Of a stretch of DNA of 58,009 bases, positions 50,353 through 58,009 are shown piece by piece. The stretch comes from DAITAZ01 sp036824045. GTDB taxonomy: Bacteria > Pseudomonadota > Gammaproteobacteria > Burkholderiales > Rhodocyclaceae. Within the stretch, counting starts at the first letter, position 1; each line of letters starts with the position of its first letter. The translations under genes and the position numbers were made by a program. Location of the stretch: assembly GCA_036824045.1 (NCBI GenBank), contig DAITAZ010000024.1, forward strand, positions 1-58,009, written 5' to 3'. The notes beneath the pieces are model-generated. The model was given only the letters and a program-made list of their open reading frames with translations, searched no databases and was not told the DNA's origin.

Positions 50353-53187
50353 ATGATGAAGCAACAGGCTAGCAGCTCATACCTTTTCGGCAGCAATGCG
50401 CCGTACGTAGAGGAACTGTACGAGTCGTATCTTGCCAATCCCGCGTCGGTACCCGAAAACTGGCGTCAGTATTTCGATTCGGTTCAGATTTTGCCCGGTC
50501 ACGGTGGGCCTGATGTCGCGCATGCGCCAATCTTGGCGTCGTTTGCTGAGGCGGCAAAGCAAGGTTCACGCCGTGTGGTTGCCAGCAGCGGTACAGACAA
50601 ACGCCAGGTTGCTGTGCTGCAGATGATCAATGCCTATCGGTTTCTCGGAAATCGCTGGGCACAACTCGATCCGCTGAAGCGGGCCGAGCGGCCTCATATT
50701 GCTGAACTGGAACCGGCTTTCTACGGTTTTACCGAGGCTGATTTCGGTCAGGTATTCAACACAGGCTCTTTCCATTTCCCGAATGGAGAGGCGACGCTGA
50801 GAGAAATCCTGGAAGCTCTGAGGCAGACGTATTGCGGCACCATCGGTGCCGAGTACATGTACATGAGCGATATTGGCCAGAAGCGATGGCTGCAAGAGCG
50901 ATTGGAGCCGACTCGGGGAACGCCTCGCGCCCAAGGTGGTGATAAGCGCCGGTTCTTGGAGCGGCTGACTGCAGCCGAAACCCTTGAACGCTATTTGCAC
51001 ACCAAATACGTTGGCCAGAAGCGCTTCTCTCTGGAGGGAGGGGAGAGCAGCATCGTCGCTCTCGATGAGCTTGTCCGCGTGGCGGGAAGCGCTGGCGTGC
51101 AGGAAATCGTGATCGGCATGGCCCACCGGGGACGTTTGAACGTTCTGGTGAATACTCTCGGTAAAGAGCCGAAAATGCTCTTCGCTGAATTCGAGGGTAA
51201 GCATGTGGCCGATTTGTCTGCCGGTGATGTCAAGTACCACATGGGTTTCTCCAGTGATGTATCCACCCCTGGGGGCCCCGTACATCTGACGCTCGCGTTC
51301 AACCCGTCGCACCTCGAGATTGTGAATCCGGTGGTGGAAGGCTCGGTGTTCGCCCGTCAGTTGCGGCGAGGAGATAACGGAAAGAGCGCCGTAGTTCCGG
51401 TCCTGCTGCATGGCGACTCCGCAGTTGCTGGCCAGGGCGTCAATCAGGAGATGCTCAACTTTTCCCAGACGCGGGGCTACGGTACAGGTGGCACCATTCA
51501 CATCGTGGTGAACAACCAGATTGGCTTTACTACGTCGGATCCGCGGGACTATCGCTCTTCGCTCTACTGCACCGACATCTTCAAGATGGTCGAAGCGCCT
51601 ATCTTCCACGTCAATGGAGATGATCCTGAAGCAGTGGCGTATGTGACCAAGATCGCCACCGAATTCCGTCAGGAGTTCAAGAAGGACGTGGTGGTCGACA
51701 TCATCTGCTTCCGCAAGCTCGGCCATAACGAGCAGGATGAGCCGATGGTGACTCAACCCTTGATGTACAAGAAGGTGCAAGCTCATCCGGGTACGCGCAA
51801 GCTTTATGCCGAGAAGCTTGTGGCCGAGGGAGTTTGCTCAGCTGAAGATCCTGATTTGTTCATCAAGGATTACCGAGCACATCTTGACAGGGGTGAGTTG
51901 CTGCTCAATCCCGCTTTGCCCGGTCATACTCGCCAGTTCAGCTTTGATTGGGCTCCCCACGTAGGCGTCCCTTACACCGAAAAAGCCGACACTACTGTGC
52001 CCATGGCTGAGCTTCAGCGCGTGGCAGAGGCGATTACCACCATTCCCGAGAAATTCACACTGCATTCGCGAGTGCAGAAGATCATCGACGATCGTCGCGC
52101 TATGGGGCGGGGCGAGATGCTCGTTGATTGGGGGATGGGCGAAAATCTCGCTTACGGGACCCTGTTGAAGCAGGGGTACGGAATCCGCATTTCCGGTGAG
52201 GATGTTGGGCGGGGAACCTTCTTCCACCGCCATGCAGTGCTCCATGATCAGAATCGTGAGAAATGGGACACGGGCATCTACATTCCTCTCAAGCACGTGT
52301 GGGGCGGTGAAGACAAGGCGCCGATCCACATCTATGACTCAGTTCTGTCGGAGGAGGCCGTCATGGCCTTCGAGTACGGTTACTCCACCACCGACCCGAA
52401 TCAATTGACGGTGTGGGAAGCCCAGTTTGGCGACTTCGCGAACGGCGCCCAAGTGGTCCTTGATCAGTTCATCAGCTCCGGCGAGGCCAAGTGGGGACGC
52501 GGGTGTGGCTTGGTGTTGCTGCTACCCCATGGTTACGAGGGGCAGGGGCCGGAGCATTCGTCTGCCCGGCTGGAGCGGTACATGCAGCTCTGCGCCGAGA
52601 TGAACATGGAAGTTTGCGTACCGACCACTGCGGCCCAGATATTCCATTTGCTGCGCCGGCAGATGGTGCGCAAGCAGCGCAAACCGCTGGTGGTGATGAC
52701 GCCCAAATCCCTGTTGCGGAACAAGGATGCTTCTTCCCCGCTGGAAGAATTGGCGAGCGGTACTTTCCGTACTGTGATCGGAGAAGTGGACGAGCTCGAT
52801 AACAAGGGGGTCAAGCGTGTGATCCTCTGTTCCGGCAAGATCTACTATGAGTTGCTGGCTGCACGTCGGGCCGGGGATATCAAGGACATTGCGATTGTCC
52901 GGATGGAGCAGCTTTATCCCTTCCCGGCAGAGGCCTTTGAAGCTGAAATGGCCAAATATCCCAACGCCAAGGAAGTGGTGTGGGTGCAGGAAGAGCCGCG
53001 TAACCAGGGTGTCTGGTATTGGCTGATCTCGCGCAACCACCTGAACAATGCGATGGGGAATGAGCGCAAGCTGTTGCTGGTCTCCCGTCCGGCTGCGGCT
53101 TCTCCGGCGGTTGGTTACTACGCCAAGCACAATGCCCAGCAGAAATCGGTGATCGAAGCTGCCTTGGGTGAAATCAAGAGCAAGTAA
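50353..53187 (+). CDS. odhA: 2-Oxoglutarate dehydrogenase E1 component
   Basis: This 944-residue thiamine-diphosphate enzyme decarboxylates 2-oxoglutarate and hands the succinyl group to the E2 lipoyl domain. The N-terminus SYLFGSNAPYVEELYESYL is the E2-interaction segment. The TPP-binding HGDSAVAGQG and NNQIGFTTSDPRD, and later GEDVGRGTFFHRH, are the family motifs. It is normal length for SucA/OdhA. The ATG at 50353 is used (ATG 50356 is next); GAGG lies 10 bases upstream. It is followed by odhB after 29 bp. sucA is an equivalent name. Confidence 0.97.
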   Translation: MMKQQASSSYLFGSNAPYVEELYESYLANPASVPENWRQYFDSVQILPGHGGPDVAHAPILASFAEAAKQGSRRVVASSGTDKRQVAVLQMINAYRFLGNRWAQLDPLKRAERPHIAELEPAFYGFTEADFGQVFNTGSFHFPNGEATLREILEALRQTYCGTIGAEYMYMSDIGQKRWLQERLEPTRGTPRAQGGDKRRFLERLTAAETLERYLHTKYVGQKRFSLEGGESSIVALDELVRVAGSAGVQEIVIGMAHRGRLNVLVNTLGKEPKMLFAEFEGKHVADLSAGDVKYHMGFSSDVSTPGGPVHLTLAFNPSHLEIVNPVVEGSVFARQLRRGDNGKSAVVPVLLHGDSAVAGQGVNQEMLNFSQTRGYGTGGTIHIVVNNQIGFTTSDPRDYRSSLYCTDIFKMVEAPIFHVNGDDPEAVAYVTKIATEFRQEFKKDVVVDIICFRKLGHNEQDEPMVTQPLMYKKVQAHPGTRKLYAEKLVAEGVCSAEDPDLFIKDYRAHLDRGELLLNPALPGHTRQFSFDWAPHVGVPYTEKADTTVPMAELQRVAEAITTIPEKFTLHSRVQKIIDDRRAMGRGEMLVDWGMGENLAYGTLLKQGYGIRISGEDVGRGTFFHRHAVLHDQNREKWDTGIYIPLKHVWGGEDKAPIHIYDSVLSEEAVMAFEYGYSTTDPNQLTVWEAQFGDFANGAQVVLDQFISSGEAKWGRGCGLVLLLPHGYEGQGPEHSSARLERYMQLCAEMNMEVCVPTTAAQIFHLLRRQMVRKQRKPLVVMTPKSLLRNKDASSPLEELASGTFRTVIGEVDELDNKGVKRVILCSGKIYYELLAARRAGDIKDIAIVRMEQLYPFPAEAFEAEMAKYPNAKEVVWVQEEPRNQGVWYWLISRNHLNNAMGNERKLLLVSRPAAASPAVGYYAKHNAQQKSVIEAALGEIKSK

Positions 53188-53216
53188 GCAGAGAGCAATC
53201 AAGAGAGGGAGTGAGC

Positions 53217-54443
53217 ATGCTAATCGAAGTTAAAGTTCCCCAGCTGTCGGAGTCCGTGTCCGAGGCTACCCTGGTCAGCTGGCACAAGAAGGAAGGCGAA
53301 GCCGTCAATCGTGATGAGAATCTGATCGACATCGAGACCGACAAAGTCGTGCTCGAGTTGCCGGCTCCGGAAGCTGGTGTGCTGGTCAAGATCATCATGG
53401 GCAACGGCTCCACGGTCACCAGTGGTGATGTGATCGCGCAGATCGATACGGAAGCAAAAGCCACCGCAGTAGCGGCACCCGCAGCAGAAGCGTCAGCTCC
53501 TGCCACCGCCGCTCCCGTTTCGTCCGGCCCCGCGGCCGCCGCCGGCACTGCCATGCCCGCTGCCCGCAAAATCCTGGAAGAGAAGGGGATTGCCGCCGGC
53601 GACGTTCAGGGTACAGGTCGCGGAGGGCGCGTCACCAAGGAAGATGCTCTTGGCGCTCAAGCCAAACCTGCAGCCGCTGCGGCCCCGCGTCCTGCATTGT
53701 CCCAGCCGCCAGCTCCAGTCAGTCTGGAAGCTGTGCTGGGTGATCGTTCTGAACAGCGGGTGCCGATGTCGCGCCTGCGCGCCCGCATTGCCGAGCGTCT
53801 GATTCAGTCCAAGAACGAGAACGCCATTCTCACCACCTTCAACGAGGTGAACATGGCGCCGATCATGGCCCTGCGTAAGCAGTATGCTGACAAGTTCGAG
53901 AAGGCCCATGGTGTGCGGCTGGGCTTCATGGGGTTCTTTGTGAAGGCCGCCGTTGCGGCTCTCAAGCGCTTCCCGATCCTGAATGCGTCTGTGGATGGCA
54001 ACGATATTGTCTACCACGGGTACTTCGACGTTGGTATCGCTGTTGGTAGCCCGCGTGGTCTGGTGGTGCCGATCCTGCGGGACGCCGACCAAATGTCGCT
54101 TGCGGACATCGAGAAGAAGATTGCCGAATTCGGCGCAAAGGCCAAGGACGGCAAGATTACCATTGAAGAGTTGACTGGCGGGACCTTCTCAATTTCCAAC
54201 GGCGGCGTGTTCGGTTCCATGCTCTCTACGCCTATCATCAATCCGCCTCAGTCCGCGATCCTTGGTATCCACGCCACCAAAGACCGGCCGGTAGCCGAGA
54301 ATGGTCAGGTTGTTATCCGCCCGATCAATTACCTCGCCATGTCCTACGACCACAGGATTATCGATGGGCGCGAGGCCGTGCTGGGCTTGGTGACCATGAA
54401 AGAAGCGCTGGAAGATCCGGCCCGCCTGCTGCTGGACGTCTGA
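53217..54443 (+). CDS. odhB: 2-Oxoglutarate dehydrogenase E2 (dihydrolipoyl succinyltransferase)
   Basis: This 408-residue E2 core has one lipoyl domain (lipoylated lysine K43 in ETDKVVLELPAPE), an Ala/Pro-rich linker at about 80-110, a peripheral subunit-binding domain (PAARKILEEKGI..GTGRGGRVTKED), and a catalytic domain with H379 and D383 in SYDHRIIDGREAV. It transfers the succinyl group to CoA. The ATG at 53217 follows GAGGGAG; GTG at 53211 is less likely. sucB is an equivalent name. It ends 69 bp before lpd. Confidence 0.97.
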   Translation: MLIEVKVPQLSESVSEATLVSWHKKEGEAVNRDENLIDIETDKVVLELPAPEAGVLVKIIMGNGSTVTSGDVIAQIDTEAKATAVAAPAAEASAPATAAPVSSGPAAAAGTAMPAARKILEEKGIAAGDVQGTGRGGRVTKEDALGAQAKPAAAAAPRPALSQPPAPVSLEAVLGDRSEQRVPMSRLRARIAERLIQSKNENAILTTFNEVNMAPIMALRKQYADKFEKAHGVRLGFMGFFVKAAVAALKRFPILNASVDGNDIVYHGYFDVGIAVGSPRGLVVPILRDADQMSLADIEKKIAEFGAKAKDGKITIEELTGGTFSISNGGVFGSMLSTPIINPPQSAILGIHATKDRPVAENGQVVIRPINYLAMSYDHRIIDGREAVLGLVTMKEALEDPARLLLDV

Positions 54444-54455
54444 TTAGACCCTTTC

Positions 54456-54487
54456 CCGGGCATCCATGCTTTCGCATGAGTGCCCGG
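54456..54487 (+). terminator. Hairpin between odhB and lpd
   Basis: CCGGGCA (54456-54462) and CATGC (54465-54469) pair with GCATG and TGCCCGG (54474-54487) around a two-base internal loop; TTTGGTTT follows. It may attenuate transcription into lpd or stabilise odhAB mRNA. Confidence 0.5.
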
Positions 54488-54512
54488 TTTGGTTTCCCGA
54501 GAGGAACTCTAG

Positions 54513-55952
54513 ATGGCTCAAGAATTTGATGTAGTGGTAATCGGCGGTGGTCCAGGTGGTTATGTGGCAGCCATTCGTGCGGCGCAACTTGGATTCAAGA
54601 CTGCCTGTGTCGAATCCAACCCTTACGCGGATCCCAATGGGGAGCCCCGGTTGGGCGGCACATGTCTGAACGTAGGCTGCATTCCCTCCAAGGCCTTGCT
54701 GCGCTCGTCCGAACTTTACGATGAAGCCCATCTGGGCTTCGTGATGCACGGAATCAAGGCAGAAAACGTCACGATCGACGTGGATGTGATGGTCAAGCGC
54801 AAGGACAATATCGTCACCCAGTTGACTTCGGGTATTCGAGGCCTGTTCAAGAAGAACAAGGTCGCCTTTCTGCCCGGACACGGTTCATTCGTGGCACGCG
54901 AAGGCGAGCGGTGGTTGCTGGATGTGGCTGGAAAAAGTGGGACCGAGCGCGTCTCGGCTACCCATGTGATTGTGGCCACTGGCTCGCGTGCACGCCATCT
55001 GCCGGGGATTCCGGTGGATAACCAGATTGTGTGTGACAACGAAGGAGCGCTCTCCTTCAGCAGCGTGCCCAAGCGCCTTGGCGTGATTGGTGCAGGTGTG
55101 ATCGGCCTCGAGCTGGGCAGTGTCTGGAAGCGTCTGGGATCAGAAGTGACCATCCTGGAGGCGATGCCTGACTTTTTGGCCGCGGCTGATCAGGACGTAG
55201 CCAAGGAAGCATGGAAGACCTTCACGCAGAAGCAGGGCTTGAACATCCAGCTGGGTGTGAAGATCAATGCTGTAACGGCGGGCGACGATGGCGTCCGGAT
55301 CGAGTACGACGCGGCGGACGATACCCCTGCAGTGCTTGAGTGCGACAAGCTTATCGTGTCGGTTGGCCGGATTCCGAATACTGATGGTCTCAATGGTGCC
55401 GCGGTGGGCTTGACCTTGGACGCCAAGGGCCATATCGAAGTGGACGGGCACTGTGCCACCAGCCTCCCCAACGTATGGGCAGTGGGCGACGTGGTGCGTG
55501 GCCCGATGCTTGCCCACAAGGGCATGGAAGAAGGCGTGATGGTGGCGGAGCTCATCGCCGGGCAAGCCGGGCACGTCAATTACGATGCGATCCCTTGGGT
55601 TATCTACACCCATCCTGAGATTGCGTGGGTTGGCAAGACCGAGCAGCAACTCAAGGCGGAAGGCATCCAGTACCGGGCAGGCAAGATTCCGTTCATGGCC
55701 AACGGCCGTGCGCTTGGGCAAGGGGACACCACCGGGTTCGTCAAGATGCTTGCTTGTGCGCAGACGGACCGTATCCTGGGTGTTCACATCATTGGCGCCG
55801 CCGCCTCTGAGCTGGTTTCCGAGGCCGTTGTGGCGATGGAGTTTGGCGCGTCGTCTGAGGATATTGCCCGTATCTGTCATGGCCATCCGACGCTGTCGGA
55901 GGTTATGCATGAAGCTGCGCTGGCGGTAGATAAACGCCCCCTGCACTTCTGA
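54513..55952 (+). CDS. lpd: Dihydrolipoyl dehydrogenase (E3)
   Basis: This 479-residue flavoenzyme reoxidises dihydrolipoamide of the dehydrogenase complexes and reduces NAD. It shows IGGGPGGYVAAIRAAQLG for FAD, the redox disulfide C51-C56 in GGTCLNVGCIPSK, a second nucleotide motif GVIGAGVIGLELGSVW, and the C-terminal catalytic His-Glu in CHGHPTLSEVMHEA. The ATG at 54513 has GAGAGGAACTCTAG upstream. It likely serves 2-oxoglutarate dehydrogenase and possibly other complexes. A strong terminator follows. Confidence 0.97.
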   Translation: MAQEFDVVVIGGGPGGYVAAIRAAQLGFKTACVESNPYADPNGEPRLGGTCLNVGCIPSKALLRSSELYDEAHLGFVMHGIKAENVTIDVDVMVKRKDNIVTQLTSGIRGLFKKNKVAFLPGHGSFVAREGERWLLDVAGKSGTERVSATHVIVATGSRARHLPGIPVDNQIVCDNEGALSFSSVPKRLGVIGAGVIGLELGSVWKRLGSEVTILEAMPDFLAAADQDVAKEAWKTFTQKQGLNIQLGVKINAVTAGDDGVRIEYDAADDTPAVLECDKLIVSVGRIPNTDGLNGAAVGLTLDAKGHIEVDGHCATSLPNVWAVGDVVRGPMLAHKGMEEGVMVAELIAGQAGHVNYDAIPWVIYTHPEIAWVGKTEQQLKAEGIQYRAGKIPFMANGRALGQGDTTGFVKMLACAQTDRILGVHIIGAAASELVSEAVVAMEFGASSEDIARICHGHPTLSEVMHEAALAVDKRPLHF

Positions 55953-55970
55953 TCGTTGTGCAATAAAATG

Positions 55971-56000
55971 AAACCGGGGTGCTTGAGCACCCCGGTTTTT
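55971..56000 (+). terminator. Intrinsic terminator after lpd
   Basis: AAACCGGGGTGC (55971-55982), loop TTGA and the exact complement (55987-55998) form a 12-bp stem that runs into TTTTT. It ends the 2-oxoglutarate dehydrogenase operon 18 bp after the stop. zapE starts only 15 bp later. Confidence 0.93.
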
Positions 56001-56014
56001 CGTGGACAGTCCCT

Positions 56015-57163
56015 ATGCCCCATCGAATCCTCAAAGTTCCCAAGAACGGCATGCTCGAAGCGTTCGAGGCCGTGCTGCATGAGCGCGGGATTGAAGCGGA
56101 CGACGCTCAGCGAACTGCCGCTAACCGCTTGCAAAAGTATTACGATGATCTGCTGGCGTTCAAAGTTGCCCGTAGGGGTAGGTTGCGCAAGCTTCTGGCA
56201 CGTCCGGCGTTGCCCCGAGGTGTGTATTTTTGGGGAGGGGTTGGCCGGGGCAAGAGTTTCCTGATGGACTGTTTTTACCAGGCTGTTCCTTACCAGCGTA
56301 AGCGTCGTGTTCATTTCCACGAATTCATGCGCGAAGTGCATGATCAGTTACGCACGCTGAAGGATGAAGCGGATCCTTTGTTGAAGGTGGCCGACCGGGT
56401 GGCCCGTGAAACACGGCTGCTCTGCTTTGATGAGTTCCACGTATCAGACATCGCCGACGCAATGATTCTCGGTCGGCTGCTTGATGCGCTGTTTGAGCGA
56501 GGCGTCCTGCTGTGCTTGACTTCCAACTACCCTCCAGACGGGCTGTATCCGAATGGTCTGCAACGGATCAACTTCCTGCCTACGATTGACCTGCTCAAAC
56601 GGAAGCTGGATGTAATCGAAGTTGACGCCGGGGTCGATTACCGGTTGCGCACTCTTGAAAAGGTAGACGTGTATCACGTGCCGGATGACCAAGCGGCCGA
56701 AGTGAAAATGGCGGAGTACTTCCGCTCGCTTGCCGGAGGCGAAGGCCATAGCCGTCCGATCACGATCCTCGAACGAGAGCTTCCGGTGGTGCGCCGCGCG
56801 CCAGGCGTGATCTGGTTTGATTTTGAAACACTCTGCGGCGGGCCGCGTTCTCAGAACGACTACCTCGTGCTGGCGCATCGCTTCCACACGCTTCTGCTCT
56901 CTCACGTGCCCAAAATGGATGCCGGGAATGCCTCCGAGGCCCGGCGCTTTACTTGGCTGGTTGACGTGCTGTACGACCAGCGCGTGAAGCTCATTATTAC
57001 CGCGCAGGTTCCTGAGCATGAACTCTACCGGGTGGGGCACAACGCCCACGAGTTCGTTCGCACGGTTAGCCGCGTGATCGAAATGCGCTCCCGCGAGTAC
57101 CTTGCCGAGAAGCACCGCGCTGATCTGCCCGACGAAGCTGCCAGTAGTTCCCCATCAACGTAA
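56015..57163 (+). CDS. zapE: AFG1/ZapE-family cell division ATPase
   Basis: This 382-residue P-loop ATPase belongs to the AFG1/ZapE family; ZapE binds FtsZ and modulates the Z-ring under stress. Walker A is WGGVGRGKSFLMD at about 73-85 and Walker B LLCFDEFHVSDIADAM near 135-150, followed by TSNYPPDGLYPNGLQR. The ATG at 56015 (MPHRILKVPK) is chosen although the ribosome binding site is poor; the frame is open back to 55979, inside the lpd terminator. It often follows lpd in betaproteobacteria, which may reflect linkage more than function. Confidence 0.9.
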   Translation: MPHRILKVPKNGMLEAFEAVLHERGIEADDAQRTAANRLQKYYDDLLAFKVARRGRLRKLLARPALPRGVYFWGGVGRGKSFLMDCFYQAVPYQRKRRVHFHEFMREVHDQLRTLKDEADPLLKVADRVARETRLLCFDEFHVSDIADAMILGRLLDALFERGVLLCLTSNYPPDGLYPNGLQRINFLPTIDLLKRKLDVIEVDAGVDYRLRTLEKVDVYHVPDDQAAEVKMAEYFRSLAGGEGHSRPITILERELPVVRRAPGVIWFDFETLCGGPRSQNDYLVLAHRFHTLLLSHVPKMDAGNASEARRFTWLVDVLYDQRVKLIITAQVPEHELYRVGHNAHEFVRTVSRVIEMRSREYLAEKHRADLPDEAASSSPST

Positions 57164-57404
57164 GTCTGAATCCCTTGTGCTTGTGGCGCAGGGAAATCAT
57201 CAATGCGCGTCACCGGCGGCATCCTGAGCGCAGATGCCGCATTGCGCGCTCCGCGAACGCCAGGCATATGCTGGCGCGTCATGTGGCGCTTATTGCGTTG
57301 CGTGTGCTTCCATCCCCAGGGGAGTTCGACGCGTCGAACTGCTCGGTTCCCATTGTTGTCACGATATTGCCACCCGTTTGAAGCTCCAGGCACCAGCTCC
57401 CTCC
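57164..57404. other. Gap before the TetR regulator
   Basis: About 240 bp with no supported gene, terminator or repeat. The regulatory site of the next gene begins at 57405. Confidence 0.5.
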
Positions 57405-57433
57405 TTAACTATCTGACTGGTTAGTTATATGAT
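57405..57433 (+). promoter_or_regulatory. tetR-type promoter with embedded operator
   Basis: TTAACT (57405-57410) and TATGAT (57428-57433) are 17 bp apart. An imperfect 20-bp palindrome, AACTATCTGA / CTGGTTAGTT (57407-57426, 8 of 10 half-site pairs matching), fills the spacer, the classic layout for autorepression by a TetR protein. Confidence 0.7.
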
Positions 57434-57468
57434 TCGCGAATCCACATGCTTGGAGAAGCGAGGAAGCA

Positions 57469-58009
57469 GTGACGTTGGCATCACGAGGTGAACCACGATG
57501 GAGCAGGCGTGCGGAAGCTCGTCCAGCCGAACTCACCGCGGCAGCCCTGAGCCTGTTTGTCAGCAGAGGCTATGCGGCAACCAAGCTGGACGACATTGCG
57601 GCCCGTGCCGGGGTGTCCAAAGGAACGCTGTACCTCTACTTCGAAAGCAAGGAAGCGCTGTTCCAGGCAGTGATCCAGGAGGGCATCGAACCCGTGCTCG
57701 ACCACGGAGAAAGCCTGCTGAGCACCTGGCCCGATGATCCAGTGCGCCTACTGCAAGAGATTCTTCTCGGATGGTGGCAGCTGGTTGGGTCAACTGAATT
57801 GGGTGGCATTTCCAAGCTGATGATGGCCGAGGCGCAAAACTTCCCAACGGTGGCCCAGTACTACCACGACAACGTGACGGTTCGAGGGAAAACGCTCGTG
57901 CGGAGAGCGCTGGAACAAGGCGTAGCCGCTGGCGTTTTTCGAGTGATGGATACCGAAACCATGGTCCGCGTGCTGATGGCGCCACTGCTCAATCTCGCCA
58001 TGTGGCGCC
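57469..58009 (+). CDS. TetR/AcrR-family regulator, C-terminus cut by window edge
   Basis: The frame starts at the GTG at 57469 behind GAGGA, or at a TTG two codons later, and runs past the right edge, leaving about 180 residues. The TetR helix-turn-helix is clear: LTAAALSLFVSRGYAATKLDDIA, then RAGVSKGTLYLYFESKEALF. The ligand domain is partly present, with FPTVAQYYHDNV and VRRALEQGVAAGVF. Its promoter holds a palindrome, suggesting autorepression. TetR proteins of this AcrR/TtgR-like type often control an efflux pump, which would lie outside the window. No ORF start with ATG exists in this frame near the N-terminus. Confidence 0.9.
   Translation, partial: MTLASRGEPRWSRRAEARPAELTAAALSLFVSRGYAATKLDDIAARAGVSKGTLYLYFESKEALFQAVIQEGIEPVLDHGESLLSTWPDDPVRLLQEILLGWWQLVGSTELGGISKLMMAEAQNFPTVAQYYHDNVTVRGKTLVRRALEQGVAAGVFRVMDTETMVRVLMAPLLNLAMWR

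Noticed and set aside
1..58009. rRNA, tRNA, CRISPR arrays, insertion sequences, prophage genes
   Set aside because: I looked for cloverleaf-like clusters, evenly spaced repeats, transposase or integrase motifs and found none that I can support.

Overview
The window is GC-rich chromosome of a betaproteobacterium, most likely a facultatively autotrophic member near Rhodocyclales or Hydrogenophilales. This placement is inferred from gene content: green-type (form IA) RuBisCO with a divergent cbbR, a bcsD-containing cellulose operon, and the order mdh / gntR / sdhCDAB-sdhE-gltA-odhA-odhB-lpd-zapE. It reads as ordinary, densely packed core chromosome. I see no rRNA, tRNA, CRISPR array, insertion sequence or prophage. 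Both ends cut a gene: a GAPDH gene on the left and a TetR-family regulator on the right.

Region 1 (1-8070) is a Calvin-Benson-Bassham operon on the minus strand, cbbL-cbbS-cbbF-cbbP-cbbT-gap, with divergent cbbR. Strong hairpins follow cbbS and cbbP and could set a gradient of expression from RuBisCO to the regeneration enzymes. Region 2 (8084-12399) holds housekeeping and accessory genes: an inositol-monophosphatase-family enzyme, a thioredoxin-like protein, rsmE with a -10 box almost touching its start codon, a small cupin, and a two-domain PPK2-type polyphosphate kinase. Region 3 (12908-17765) is an orphan branched-chain-amino-acid-type binding protein, divergent from a three-PAS sensor kinase and a FixJ-like response regulator. 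Region 4 (18350-29325) is a cellulose synthase operon, bcsD-small protein-bcsA-bcsB-bcsZ-bcsC, closed by a strong terminator.

Region 5 (29784-32254) is iorAB, an oxygen-sensitive arylpyruvate ferredoxin oxidoreductase. It is preceded by an FNR-like box and a 14-bp perfect palindrome. Region 6 (32354-37656) is a tight run, folD-purE-purK-tsaC-type, followed by a fumarylacetoacetase-fold protein that has lost its metal-binding glutamates and by an endonuclease/exonuclease/phosphatase-family protein. Region 7 (37715-41136, minus) is fabI, a MaoC-phosphotransacylase fusion, and ackA.

Region 8 (41435-57163) centres on the TCA cycle. A DUF3617 protein, a HpcH/HpaI lyase and malate dehydrogenase lie on the minus strand. 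A GntR/UTRA regulator and the succinate dehydrogenase, citrate synthase and 2-oxoglutarate dehydrogenase genes lie on the plus strand, followed by zapE. A 28-bp perfect palindrome between mdh and gntR is the most striking regulatory site. The last gene is a TetR regulator whose own promoter carries a palindromic operator.

Most genes belong to well-known families. I do not see a clearly new multi-gene system. The best leads are the catalytically gutted FAH-like protein, the iorAB control region, the mdh-gntR palindrome, the SdhE variant lacking the canonical RG pair, and the form IA RuBisCO operon with no adjacent cbbQ/cbbO.
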